A stretch of DNA of 64,000 nucleotides from contig NZ_JAVDYC010000001.1 of assembly GCF_031458255.1 (NCBI RefSeq), positions 1,178,001-1,242,000 of the forward strand, given 5' to 3'. The position numbers were made by a program, and so were the translations under genes. Below, one piece after another: positions 51,593 to 59,650 of the stretch (its first letter is position 1; each line of letters opens with the position of its first letter). Source of the DNA: Catenuloplanes niger (GTDB lineage: Bacteria > Actinomycetota > Actinomycetes > Mycobacteriales > Micromonosporaceae). The notes below the pieces were generated by a model. It was given only the letters and a program-made list of their open reading frames with translations. It did not search any database and was not told the origin of the DNA.

Positions 51593-52981
51593 TCATACGA
51601 GTGCCAGCCGCAGCTCGTCGCGAAACTCGTCGACAGCCTTCTCTCCTCGGTACGGGGCCGATTCGGACTCCAAGGTGGAAAGATATGCCCGGAGGCGCAT
51701 CGAGCTGGGCACCTGCGCGGTCATCTCTATTGCCGAGCGGCCGTCGTTGCAGGCTTGTTCGAGTTCGCCTTGGGCGAATCGCGCGCGAGTGAGGTCGATC
51801 AAGCTGTAGCCGCGTTCGCGCACGAAGGCGATGTCCCAGCCGTGTAGCGCGTCGACTGCCTGCGCCTCCGCCTTGGCCGCCAGCTCTGGACGGTGTGGTG
51901 CCAGGTCCAAGTAGGCGTCGGAGGCGTGGCTGCGAAGTTCCGGCTCGCCGAGGTAGTAGAAGACCGACCCGAGCCATTCCGGTGGCTGTACGGATGTCGC
52001 GTCCGCGGAGAGTTCAAAGGCCAAGTCGATCGCGGCACACGCTTCCGTCGACCGGGAGGCTCCCATGCCGGCCAGCACTCGGCCTTTCACGCTCCACAGC
52101 ATGGCACGCACGCTGTGGAATGCCTGGTCGTTGGGGAGCTGAGCCAACGCCACCTCAATGAGTCGTTCGGCACCGGCAAGGTCGCCGAGCGTCCGGAGCT
52201 GGCGCACCATGTCACCGAGGATCGCCACCACGACCAGCGGGGCGCGTTCGTCGGTCGACTCGCGCGCGGCCTGCAGCCCGTAGACGAAGTATCGCTGCGC
52301 GGGGCCATTCATGCCGGCGTCGTGGCTCATGTAGCCGATCTCGCCGGATAGTTTGGCGATGGCGGCCAGCATCCGGTTGCCGGTCTCGCCGTCGTAGCTG
52401 GACTCGTCCAACAGGTCGACGGCCCACTTCAACTGCCCAAGTGCCGCCTCGCGGCTAAGGCCTCCGCCGACCGCGGTGTCACTGGCCACGCAGTGCTGGA
52501 TCGCCCGCTCCACGGCGTTCACCGCGCCGAGGTTGATACGCCCGGACCGCGACGCGGGGTCGACCGCCGCCAGGCCGTTCTGCCCGAGGTCGAGCCAGCG
52601 CAGAAGTGGATCCGTCAGGGTTGAACCGGTAGTGGCTTCGATGGCTGCCGCCAGCAGCGCACGCCTGGTCAGCATGTCGCTCCTCAAGAAGATCCCAAGT
52701 TCTTCCAGAGTACGCGCAGGAACCCATGCTTGTAGATATGCCGGGACCTGTGGACCGCCGGATCGGGCTTCCGGCCAGATGACAGCCGGTGGGATCGGAA
52801 CGCCCCACGCGGTGCTGAGCAGGCCGGCGACGACCTCAGGGTGATCACAACCGCCACCGTCGATCCACCGGCGCACGCTCGGAGCTCCGTAGGTCAACAG
52901 AAGACCGTGCTGTTCCCGCCCGTATCTGTTGATCGAATCAGCGAAAGCGGCGAGAGATCGAAAGCCTCCACCCGAAATCAA
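51593..52981 (-). CDS. HTH/TPR transcriptional regulator next to the IS element
   Basis: About 462 aa. An N-terminal XRE-like HTH (F-A-D-S-I-N-R-Y-G-R, then A-P-S-V-R-R-W-I-D-G) precedes a helical TPR-like body (L-E-R-A-I style repeats, A-L-A-Q-L-P-N-D-Q-A-F-H-S). This layout is common in actinobacterial regulators found beside DUF5753 genes. I prefer TTG 52981, where homology begins; the longer frame to 53194 reads into IS3 DNA and its first ~55 residues are antisense to the transposase. The IS end lies 45 bases upstream, so the native promoter, or a few N-terminal codons, may be lost. Confidence 0.7.
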   Translation of the reverse strand: MISGGGFRSLAAFADSINRYGREQHGLLLTYGAPSVRRWIDGGGCDHPEVVAGLLSTAWGVPIPPAVIWPEARSGGPQVPAYLQAWVPARTLEELGIFLRSDMLTRRALLAAAIEATTGSTLTDPLLRWLDLGQNGLAAVDPASRSGRINLGAVNAVERAIQHCVASDTAVGGGLSREAALGQLKWAVDLLDESSYDGETGNRMLAAIAKLSGEIGYMSHDAGMNGPAQRYFVYGLQAARESTDERAPLVVVAILGDMVRQLRTLGDLAGAERLIEVALAQLPNDQAFHSVRAMLWSVKGRVLAGMGASRSTEACAAIDLAFELSADATSVQPPEWLGSVFYYLGEPELRSHASDAYLDLAPHRPELAAKAEAQAVDALHGWDIAFVRERGYSLIDLTRARFAQGELEQACNDGRSAIEMTAQVPSSMRLRAYLSTLESESAPYRGEKAVDEFRDELRLALV

Positions 52982-53026
52982 GATCCGCAGACACGGATTG
53001 GCTGCGTGGCCATCACGTGGCTCTGA

Positions 53027-53043
53027 TGCACCGATAGGTGACA
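53027..53043 (+). repeat. Left terminal inverted repeat of the IS3 element
   Basis: TGCACCGATAGGTGACA. Pairs with 54263-54279 with one mismatch. Confidence 0.85.
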
Positions 53044-53086
53044 TCTGAGATGGCTTGCCATGACGGCGGGCTGGAAGGATGTTGCT

Positions 53087-53395
53087 GTGCCCAAGCCCTA
53101 CCCCCGTGAGTTCCGCGATGACGTCGTGCGGGTCGCCCGTGACAGGGACCCCGGCGTGACGGTCGAGCAGATCGCGAAGGACTTCGGGGTCCACCCGATG
53201 ACGTTGTTCAAGTGGCTGCGCCAGGCCGGCATCGAGGAAGGCGCCCAGCCCGGTGCGAGCCGCAGCGACTCGGTCGAGCTGCGTGAGGCCCGTAAGCGGA
53301 TCAAGCTTCTCGAACAGGAGAACGAGGTCCTGCGCCGAGCCGCAGCATATTTGTCGCAGGCGAACCTGCCGGGAAAAGGCTCTACCCGCTCGTGA
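53087..53395 (+). CDS. IS3-family transposase OrfA
   Basis: A 102-aa DNA-binding protein. It begins P-K-P-Y-P-R-E-F-R-D-D-V-V-R-V-A, with the HTH V-E-Q-I-A-K-D-F-G-V-H-P-M-T-L-F-K-W-L, and ends in a leucine-zipper-like helix (L-L-E-Q-E-N-E-V-L-R-R). GTG 53087 follows GGAAGG at good spacing; a longer frame from 53060 is less likely. It binds the IS ends and is fused to OrfB by -1 frameshifting. Confidence 0.9.
   Translation: MPKPYPREFRDDVVRVARDRDPGVTVEQIAKDFGVHPMTLFKWLRQAGIEEGAQPGASRSDSVELREARKRIKLLEQENEVLRRAAAYLSQANLPGKGSTRS
53371..53380 (+). other. Probable -1 ribosomal frameshift site (OrfA to OrfB)
   Basis: GGGAAAAGGC. Slipping back one base on AAAA moves the ribosome from G-K-G-S-T-R-S-stop into K-R-L-Y-P-L-V-N-E-L, the standard beginning of OrfB in this group, so a fused OrfAB transposase can be made. 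Confidence 0.65.
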
Positions 53396-54255
53396 ACGAG
53401 CTCGCCGACGACGGGATCCCCATCGCGGTCACGTGCCGGGTGCTGAACATCGCTCGACAGCCCTACTACCGGTGGCGTGCCCGCCCGGTCACCGACGCCG
53501 AACTGGCCGAGGCCTACCGGGCGGACGCGTTGTTCGACGCTCACCGTGACGACCCGGAGTTCGGCTACCGGTTCCTGGCCGACGAAGCCCGTGCCGCAGG
53601 CCAGGCGATGACCGAGCGTACTGCCTGGAAGATCTGTTCCGGCATGGGCTGGTTCAGCACGTGCAGCCGCAAGCGGCGGCGAGGAAAGGGCGGGAGGCCG
53701 GGCCCGCCGGTCCACGACGACCTGGTCAAACGCGATTTCACCGCGAGCGGCCCGAACCGGTTGTGGCTGGCCGACATCACCGAACACCGCACCGGTGAGG
53801 GCAAGCTCTACCTGTGCGCGATCAAGGACGTATGGTCCAACCGGATCGTCGGCTACTCCATCGACTCACGGATGAAGTCGAGGCTGGCGGTCAACGCCTT
53901 GCGCAATGCGGTCACCCGGCGCGGTGACGTGGCCGGTTGCGTGCTGCACACCGACCGTGGGTCGCAGTTTCGTAGCCGGAAGCTTGTCGGTGAACTGCAC
54001 CGTCACGACATGATCGGATCGATGGGCAGAGTCGGTGCCGCCGGCGACAACGCCGCCATGGAATCGTTCTTCGGCCTGCTGCAGAACAACGTCCTCGACC
54101 GCCGGACCTGGCCCACCCGGCAGGCGTTGAGGACCGCGATCGTGACCTGGATCGAACGCACCTACCACCGCCGCCGACGCCAACGAAGCCTGTCCCGGTT
54201 GACCCCCATCGAGTACGAGACCATCATGACCCCACCGGCCAGTCAGGCCGCGTGA
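53392..54255 (+). CDS. IS3-family transposase OrfB (DDE integrase domain)
   Basis: A 287-aa catalytic subunit. The DDE triad is intact: D in L-W-L-A-D-I-T, D in V-L-H-T-D-R-G-S-Q-F, and E in A-A-M-E-S-F-F-G-L-L-Q. An upstream HTH_21-type region contains F-G-Y-R-F-L. GTG 53392 overlaps the OrfA stop, but the functional product is probably the frameshifted OrfAB fusion starting upstream. All key residues are present, so the element looks potentially active. Confidence 0.92.
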   Translation: MNELADDGIPIAVTCRVLNIARQPYYRWRARPVTDAELAEAYRADALFDAHRDDPEFGYRFLADEARAAGQAMTERTAWKICSGMGWFSTCSRKRRRGKGGRPGPPVHDDLVKRDFTASGPNRLWLADITEHRTGEGKLYLCAIKDVWSNRIVGYSIDSRMKSRLAVNALRNAVTRRGDVAGCVLHTDRGSQFRSRKLVGELHRHDMIGSMGRVGAAGDNAAMESFFGLLQNNVLDRRTWPTRQALRTAIVTWIERTYHRRRRQRSLSRLTPIEYETIMTPPASQAA

Positions 54256-54262
54256 CTTGACC

Positions 54263-54279
54263 TGTCACCTATTGGTGCA
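54263..54279 (+). repeat. Right terminal inverted repeat of the IS3 element
   Basis: Complement reads TGCACCAATAGGTGACA; 16 of 17 match the left end. Confidence 0.85.
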
Positions 54280-54587
54280 GCAGACCCCGTATCCCCATGC
54301 CGAAGCCTCTTCTACTCGGAGGTCGCCGAATCCTGACGACGTGCACTGTGCACGCTAGTGCACTGTCGTCTGATCAACATAGACCCGCTCCGGATGCATT
54401 CGGTCGCACTTCCGAAGGACTACACACCCCACTTGACGGTCGATTCGCGGTCGATATAGCGACCTACTCGCCACCTTCACAAAACGGCGGGAAGCCGAGT
54501 TGGGTGTTTAGCAGCACAGGAAAGCACTTGCGCAGGTAGAAGTGCCACAAGGCGCTCTGCAGAGATCATTATGAAGGGGATCGCGGC
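54280..54587. other. Non-coding stretch with clustered GTGCAC palindromes
   Basis: About 300 bases between the IS and the next genes. It holds three GTGCAC palindromes (54341, 54348, 54358) within 23 bases, a candidate regulator-binding cluster, and no supportable ORF. Confidence 0.4.
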
Positions 54588-54659
54588 ATGACTGCACTGA
54601 CGTACTTCTCGCCCAGCATTCAGGTCGTACCGCCTCCGTTTGCCATCTGGTGCGGCTGA
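54588..54659 (+). CDS. 23-codon leader ORF
   Basis: ATG 54588 preceded by AAGGGGA at good spacing encodes 23 aa, hydrophobic and aromatic, with a run of three prolines (V-V-P-P-P-F-A-I-W-C). Its TGA overlaps ATG 54659 of the next gene (TGATG), so the two are probably translationally coupled. It could be a regulatory leader peptide or a very short secreted or modified peptide; nothing decides which. Confidence 0.4.
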   Translation: MTALTYFSPSIQVVPPPFAIWCG

Positions 54660-54913
54660 TGGACGCCGCCGTCGAGACCGCGCTGACCGCCGAACTCGTC
54701 ATCGGCGTCGTTCCTGGCGTGCCGGCACCGTGGCCGCGGATCAAGACCGACACCGCCACCTCCCCGTTCAACTGCACCCGCCCGGCAGAGGCTGCCGTGC
54801 GGATCAGCGGCGTCGCCCTGACCGGCCTGGTCTCCCCGCTGGCCGGCCTCGACCAGGTCGACGCACACCAGCGGCTGCGTGACCTCGCCGACACCCTCAA
54901 GGCCACACGATGA
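54659..54913 (+). CDS. Small hypothetical protein upstream of GPP34
   Basis: An 84-aa protein with no known family (V-E-T-A-L-T-A-E-L-V-I-G-V-V-P-G-V-P-A near the start). ATG 54659 is chosen because it overlaps the stop of the leader ORF and the frame then runs to an ATGA overlap with the GPP34 gene. A GTG at 54650 is in frame but lacks a ribosome site. Context suggests a component co-expressed with the GPP34 protein. Confidence 0.55.
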   Translation: MDAAVETALTAELVIGVVPGVPAPWPRIKTDTATSPFNCTRPAEAAVRISGVALTGLVSPLAGLDQVDAHQRLRDLADTLKATR

Positions 54914-55587
54914 GCACCGCGACGGTACGGGATCGACTGTTCCTGCTCGCCCACGACAACGACCACGACCTCGCCCCGCACATCCGGCCCGATCTGCTCG
55001 ACTTCGGCCTCGCCGGCGCGACCCTCATCGATCTACTCCTTGACGGCTGGATCCAGGTCTACGACGGCACGATCTGGCTCACCAGCGCCACCGGCCTGCC
55101 CGGTGACATCATCGGCGATCGGACCCTGCAGCACCTGTTCACCCGTACCAGCCCGCGGCCAGTCCGAGATGTGCTCTACGAGATCAGCCCGACCATGTAC
55201 GCCCGCACCCGGGCCATCCTTATCGCCGACGGCACCATCCGGGAACGTCGGCGTCGCTTCCGCGGCCCGGCCTACCGGATCAGCGACCCCCGGGCGGCCG
55301 GTGTCCCGCGTGCCGGCGTCCGCGCCGTAGTGCTCGCCGCCGCGGAACGAAAACCCCTCACCCGCCTGGCCGGTACTGACGCGCTCGCCGCGCTGGTCAA
55401 CGCAGTGCATCTATATCCGCCGCTGCATCTCGACCTGCGGGACGCGCAGATCCGTAGCCTGCTCAACCTCAACACCCGTGCGATCGCCGTCCGCGCCCGG
55501 CCCGGGGCGCCGGCCCGTGCGATCCCGTTCATCGCCGGTTGCGTCGAGGACGCGGTCGCCGAACACGCCGTCGCCGTCTACGGCTGA
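54910..55587 (+). CDS. GPP34 (Golgi phosphoprotein 3-like) family protein
   Basis: A 225-aa GPP34-family protein. The family's opening R-D-R-L-F-L-L-A-H-D, the L-L-D-F-G-L-A-G-A-T-L-I-D-L-L-L-D-G motif and the R-R-R-R-F-R-G stretch are clear. In eukaryotes GOLPH3 binds phosphatidylinositol-4-phosphate; many actinobacteria carry soluble homologues of unknown role, often several per genome. ATG 54910 overlaps the preceding stop by four bases. Confidence 0.9.
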   Translation: MSTATVRDRLFLLAHDNDHDLAPHIRPDLLDFGLAGATLIDLLLDGWIQVYDGTIWLTSATGLPGDIIGDRTLQHLFTRTSPRPVRDVLYEISPTMYARTRAILIADGTIRERRRRFRGPAYRISDPRAAGVPRAGVRAVVLAAAERKPLTRLAGTDALAALVNAVHLYPPLHLDLRDAQIRSLLNLNTRAIAVRARPGAPARAIPFIAGCVEDAVAEHAVAVYG

Positions 55588-55774
55588 ACACCCCTTGTGC
55601 TCCCGCTCGCCACAGCCGCGAGCGGGACGGGCACGCCGCGCCGCTTCCTGGCCCGCAACGTGGAGGCGTCTAGGCGGCCTGCCCACCCGGTGTGCCGCCG
55701 CCCGACCGGCCCGCCAGCCGCGCGGCGGCACACCACCCCCGCCTACGTCCCCCTCCCACGATCGAGGTCTCGCA

Positions 55775-56128
55775 ATGACAGGTCTGACGAAGACTCCACA
55801 CCCGCCCTTGGAGAACCGGGCCACACGCGCGCACCCGCCGCGCATACGGGCCATGAACAGCGCAGATGCCCGCCCTGTTCCCGAGACAGCCGCCACCCAC
55901 CCGGCCGCTGAGATAGAAGACGTCCTGGCCGAATGCCGAGACGCCGGGCTGGTCGTGGACGTGGCGCCGCACGGGCCGTTGTGGGGCTGGGTCAGGTGCT
56001 CCACGGGAGCTCGCAGCATGACAGTGCGCGCGGACCCGCCGGACGGGGCACGGCATGCCTGCGAGTTGCGGTTGTTCCTGAACGGCCACTACATGCACCA
56101 CCCGAGACGGAAGCGGGGTGCGCGGTGA
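55775..56128 (+). CDS. Hypothetical protein
   Basis: A 117-aa protein of no recognised family. The first ~35 residues are Pro/Arg-rich and probably disordered; the rest (D-V-L-A-E-C-R-D-A-G-L-V-V-D-V-A, then W-G-W-V-R-C-S) looks like a small alpha/beta domain. ATG 55775 has GAGG upstream; ATG 55853 is a possible shorter start. Its stop overlaps GTG 56125 of the next gene, implying coupling. Confidence 0.5.
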   Translation: MTGLTKTPHPPLENRATRAHPPRIRAMNSADARPVPETAATHPAAEIEDVLAECRDAGLVVDVAPHGPLWGWVRCSTGARSMTVRADPPDGARHACELRLFLNGHYMHHPRRKRGAR

Positions 56129-56667
56129 CCGCGGTGTTCCAGTTCTCCATCTGGATCAGCCCGTTGCCGGGTGAGGACCAGGTACAGCGGATCCTGGCGC
56201 TCGGCGACTTCACGACGGTCGAACTCGCGCACGAGGAAGACCTCGGCAGAGTCCGATTCGACCGGCCGGCAGCCGGCCTGGCCGACGCGATCGTCGCGTC
56301 CGTGCGTGACCTGGAACGTCTCGGGCTGTGGCCGACGAATGTGGAGGCGCGTGACGAGGTCACGATCCTCGAGGCGGCGGCCCGGCTCGACCGCCCGGCG
56401 GAGGCGCTCCGCAGCTGGCTTACCGGCACACGGCGTGAGCCTGATGCGCCGAGGCCGTACCGGAAGACAAGGCACTCCAACGAATCCGAGCGGGTGTACA
56501 GCTGGAACGACCTCACCGAGTGGGCGCGGGATCGGCTGGACGCGACGGTCCTGGATGACACTCCGATCATCACCGCGGCGAGCCTGGCGTTACGGCTGCG
56601 CCGGTGCCGGCAGACCGCACCCGGGGTGGAACCGCTCATCACCGGCCTGGTCGGCCCGCCACGGTGA
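56125..56667 (+). CDS. Putative HTH-containing small protein
   Basis: A 180-aa protein. The first half is a ferredoxin-like or unknown domain (F-S-I-W-I-S-P-L-P-G-E-D). The second half contains I-L-E-A-A-A-R-L-D-R-P-A-E-A-L-R-S-W-L followed by a basic loop and Y-S-W-N-D-L-T-E-W-A-R, a MerR/AlpA-like HTH arrangement. GTG 56125 overlaps the previous stop. A DNA-binding role is tentative. Confidence 0.6.
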   Translation: MTAVFQFSIWISPLPGEDQVQRILALGDFTTVELAHEEDLGRVRFDRPAAGLADAIVASVRDLERLGLWPTNVEARDEVTILEAAARLDRPAEALRSWLTGTRREPDAPRPYRKTRHSNESERVYSWNDLTEWARDRLDATVLDDTPIITAASLALRLRRCRQTAPGVEPLITGLVGPPR

Positions 56668-56797
56668 CGCCGGTACGGGTGGTCTTCGGACCACTCGTAC
56701 CAGCAGCGATGAGAAGGTCCGGCCGGTGACGCGACGGTTCGTCTGTGGATCGGTGACCTGCCCGGGGTCGGCCGGGTCGAGTAGGAGGAGGTAGGCG

Positions 56798-57373
56798 ATG
56801 TCGTATCCGCGGGACCTGGTGCTGCGGAAGCTGTCCAGACTGCTGAAACAGGCACACTGGGACGCCGCGGTCACGGTGGGTGTGGCGGCACAGTGGGTCA
56901 GGGCCGCGCCGTCCACGATGTACGCGATCGAGGCCGGCACCCTGCTGCCCGGGCCCGACACCGCCGAGGCTCTGCTGGAGGTGTACGAAACGCCGGCGGT
57001 ACTGCGGGCTGCCGACACAGGCCTTGTGGCCGATGGTGAAAAGTCGCCGCCGTGGTGGTTCGCAGACCGGTCGGTGCTGCAGCCGGGTGAGGGCCTTCAC
57101 CTGAGCATGGAGCAGGCGGCGCGCCACCTCCGCTACTACGATCCCACCGTCCTGCCCGCGATGCTGCAGACCGACGCGTACGCCATGGCCCTCCATGCCC
57201 GCCACCCGAGGGTAACCGCGGAGCAGGTGAGGCGCCGTGCCGGGGTGCAGCGGCGCCGGCGGGCACTGGCCGGCACCGGGCGGGCACGGCTCGACTCGGT
57301 GGTCAACGAGACAGCCCCGCAGCGACTGACCGCCCCCGGTGTCGCGCACGAGCGGGCGGTGAGGTGGGGATGA
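56798..57373 (+). CDS. Short XRE/DUF5753-type regulator
   Basis: A 191-aa protein. It has an N-terminal HTH (G-V-A-A-Q-W-V-R-A-A-P-S-T-M-Y-A-I-E-A-G) and the first half of DUF5753 (L-H-L-S-M-E-Q-A-A-R-H-L-R-Y-Y-D-P-T-V-L-P-A-M-L-Q-T). Full-length relatives are about 280 aa, so the C-terminal half of DUF5753 is missing. The stop overlaps ATG 57370 (ATGA), so the gene may be an established short form and not merely broken. ATG 56798 has GGAGGAGG upstream. Confidence 0.75.
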   Translation: MSYPRDLVLRKLSRLLKQAHWDAAVTVGVAAQWVRAAPSTMYAIEAGTLLPGPDTAEALLEVYETPAVLRAADTGLVADGEKSPPWWFADRSVLQPGEGLHLSMEQAARHLRYYDPTVLPAMLQTDAYAMALHARHPRVTAEQVRRRAGVQRRRRALAGTGRARLDSVVNETAPQRLTAPGVAHERAVRWG

Positions 57374-57675
57374 GCGCACCCGAGCGCCCGCTGGTCCGCG
57401 GGGAAATCCTCCAGCTCGCCTGTCAGGACTACAAATTCGGCACACTCGACCCGTTGCGGTTACAGATCGGGACCGTGGGCGGGGAACACCACCTGGACGA
57501 CGGGGTATGGATCGAGGTCGTGGGCGTGGTCCTCGCGGATGACGGTTCACCGGTCCGGCCTCGCCCGACCACCCTGATCAGAGCGGCGGCGATCAACCGG
57601 GCCCGGCAGGCGGAGCAGACCGGCGTCGCAGCGGCCCGGCGGGCGCACAGGCGCACCGGGCCTGCCCCGGAATGA
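57370..57675 (+). CDS. Hypothetical protein coupled to DUF5753 regulator
   Basis: A 101-aa soluble protein with no recognised family. Beta-rich core (L-R-L-Q-I-G-T-V-G-G-E-H-H, then V-W-I-E-V-V-G-V-V-L-A-D-D-G) and an Arg/Ala-rich tail. ATG 57370 overlaps the regulator's stop; GTG 57364 is an alternative. Probably a partner of the upstream short DUF5753 protein, in the position where DUF397 proteins usually occur. Confidence 0.6.
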   Translation: MSAPERPLVRGEILQLACQDYKFGTLDPLRLQIGTVGGEHHLDDGVWIEVVGVVLADDGSPVRPRPTTLIRAAAINRARQAEQTGVAAARRAHRRTGPAPE

Positions 57676-57750
57676 TCCGGTTCGGCTTCGACGAACAGAC
57701 GGATGAACCAACTACCGGATCGTCTCCCGCTCACCCGCCCAATGACGTGC

Positions 57751-59199
57751 TCAGCGGCTGCGGCCCTGAAGACGGTCGGGCGACGCGGTCGGCACCGGCG
57801 GTCCCTGTCCTCGTAGCCGCGCCGGATGGGCCACCCTGCTGGAGCGAACCTTGTCGAGCTGGCCCGCGATCGCGGTAACGCTGCCCGCCGCCTTGCCCTC
57901 GCCGATATGGCGGCGTCCGTCGGAGGCGAGCGCGTAGAGACGGTGACACAGTAGTGCGACGGGCCCGTCGAGCTCGGTCATGACCTCCCACCGCGGCACC
58001 GTGCGATGCACGAGCCCGGGGCCGTTTCTGGCCAGGTCCAGCCGGTACCCCAGCAGCAGCCCATGGCCAATCCCGTACTTGATCGCAGACAGCATGCCCG
58101 CGGTGAGATCCGGCAGGCACGCCGCCGCCGTATGTACCAGCTCGGCCTGCGTACCCCGGATGGTCTGGCCGGACAACTCGCCGAGCAACCGGGCCGCTGC
58201 GGCGATCCGGGCGCGCATCGGATAGCCGGTCGCCGGCTGGGCACCCAGCGCGGCGGCCATGCGCACCGCCTCGTGCCACGCCTCGGCAGTTTCCCGCGCC
58301 TGGGCGACGGTCTCGGGTGCGCGTGTTGTCCGTCCGACGTCGGCGGCGACCTCGGCGAGTCGCGCGCCGAGCTTGCACGCATCCGCGATGTGCACCATCG
58401 TCACCGACTCCGGATGCTGGAACATGTCCGCGGCGACAGCCTGCACCACCGCGAGAACGTCGCGGATCTTCATCACCGAGTGCGCAGACACGTCGCTCGG
58501 CGCGGCTATCTGCAGGTGCCGTAACGCCGACGGCGGTGCCACCTTCGCCATATGGTCCAACTGCGCCGGGACCGCCGCGTCGGCCAACATGGCAATCGAT
58601 ACCAGCTCGGCACCGTGGACCTCACGCAGCACACCACCGTCGTCAGATCGGTCCGTAAGCCACCGATGCAGCTGCCGGTCGGCGCGGCAGGCTACGGCGG
58701 AAACCCTGCACAGATCGCCGAGCGCGCCGGCGACACCGGCGCCCCGGCGTATCGCCGCGCCGACCTGGCTGCGCGGCATTCCGGCCGGCTCGATATGGCT
58801 GGACAGCACATCCCCGGCCGTCCTCAACGCCGACGCCGCAGCCATCAGATCCTGAGCAAACGGATCACGGGTACGCGGCGGTGGCCACCGTCGGGACTCG
58901 CCCTGCGCCGCTATCGACGACACCGTCCGCAGTAACCGGTTCGCATCCGCCGGCCTGCCGCGCCGCCCGGCCACGAACAGCGCCTGCAACTCCGCCGGGG
59001 ACTGCCGGAATGCGCGGACCGCCTCCTCGTCGCTACCCACCACCAGCTGCCGTAGCCGCTCCACCTCCGCATGCACCATCCGCCGGGCGGCCAGCGCCGC
59101 CACCGCGCTCGGATGCTCCACGACATCAGCCGTCTCGAACGCCGCACCCGCAGCCTCCAGCGACACCAGCGCACGATCCAGCCATCCGCCGTAGCTCAT
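57751..59199 (-). CDS. Large helical protein in excisionase-led operon
   Basis: A 482-aa protein that is almost entirely alpha-helical (Ala-, Leu-, Arg-rich) with no signal peptide and no recognised domain. ATG 59199 overlaps the preceding gene's stop (ATGA), so it is translationally coupled; the 18 residues upstream in frame are discarded. Similar long helical proteins downstream of excisionase-like genes occur on actinobacterial mobile elements, but function is unknown. Confidence 0.65.
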   Translation of the reverse strand: MSYGGWLDRALVSLEAAGAAFETADVVEHPSAVAALAARRMVHAEVERLRQLVVGSDEEAVRAFRQSPAELQALFVAGRRGRPADANRLLRTVSSIAAQGESRRWPPPRTRDPFAQDLMAAASALRTAGDVLSSHIEPAGMPRSQVGAAIRRGAGVAGALGDLCRVSAVACRADRQLHRWLTDRSDDGGVLREVHGAELVSIAMLADAAVPAQLDHMAKVAPPSALRHLQIAAPSDVSAHSVMKIRDVLAVVQAVAADMFQHPESVTMVHIADACKLGARLAEVAADVGRTTRAPETVAQARETAEAWHEAVRMAAALGAQPATGYPMRARIAAAARLLGELSGQTIRGTQAELVHTAAACLPDLTAGMLSAIKYGIGHGLLLGYRLDLARNGPGLVHRTVPRWEVMTELDGPVALLCHRLYALASDGRRHIGEGKAAGSVTAIAGQLDKVRSSRVAHPARLRGQGPPVPTASPDRLQGRSR

Positions 59200-59612
59200 C
59201 CCAGCCGGCACGCCGAACTGCGCAGATCCGCCGCCGCAGTCGCCAGCGCCCACCGCCGCTCATCAGGCAGGCCGGCAACGACACTCAGCACGTCCAAGCC
59301 GTCCGCGGCCGCCAACGCCAGCTGCTGCCCCGCCTTGAGCACCGTCACGTCATCCGGTGCCGCGGTGACCATCAGCTTGTACCGCATCTGGTCCGGGAAC
59401 AGCATCGACACCATCAGGTCCGCTTCCAGACCCAGCCGGTCCCACCCACGCGCGATCTCGGTCCTGGCCGGCGCACTCATCCAGCCGTGCGCCAGCAGCT
59501 GCAACGCCACCGGCACCGCTTCTTCAACCCGCCCCGGATCCAACAACGCCGCGTGTACGACCCGGATCGCCTCCGGGAACTCGTCGTAGCCGATCTCTTC
59601 CGTGTTCGACAT
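59196..59612 (-). CDS. Hypothetical protein, middle gene of excisionase-led operon
   Basis: 138 aa from ATG 59612, which has GGGAGAGG upstream. GTG 59654 is in frame and would overlap the excisionase stop (GTGA), so it is also possible. The sequence is helical (E-F-P-E-A-I-R-V-V-H-A-A-L-L-D, then E-A-V-P-V-A-L-Q-L-L-A-H-G-W-M). Its stop overlaps the next start. No family recognised. Confidence 0.65.
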   Translation of the reverse strand: MSNTEEIGYDEFPEAIRVVHAALLDPGRVEEAVPVALQLLAHGWMSAPARTEIARGWDRLGLEADLMVSMLFPDQMRYKLMVTAAPDDVTVLKAGQQLALAAADGLDVLSVVAGLPDERRWALATAAADLRSSACRLG

Positions 59613-59650
59613 GACCCTCTCCCCCACCTCTGGCGAGCGCATCCGGCCGG

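Larger units (their letters stand above)
53027..54279 (+). mobile_element. IS3-family insertion sequence, complete
   Basis: About 1253 bp with terminal inverted repeats TGCACCGATAGGTGACA (left) and TGCACCAATAGGTGACA (right, complement), 16 of 17 identical, beginning TG and ending CA. It holds orfA and orfB in the IS3 arrangement with an A-rich slip site. No matching three- or four-base target duplication is visible (left flank TGA, right flank GCA), so the flanks may have recombined after insertion. Confidence 0.9.

Noticed and set aside
52982-53194. N-terminal extension of the TPR regulator up to ATG 53194
   Set aside because: Most of this stretch lies inside the IS3 element and is antisense to orfA, so it is an accident of the insertion.
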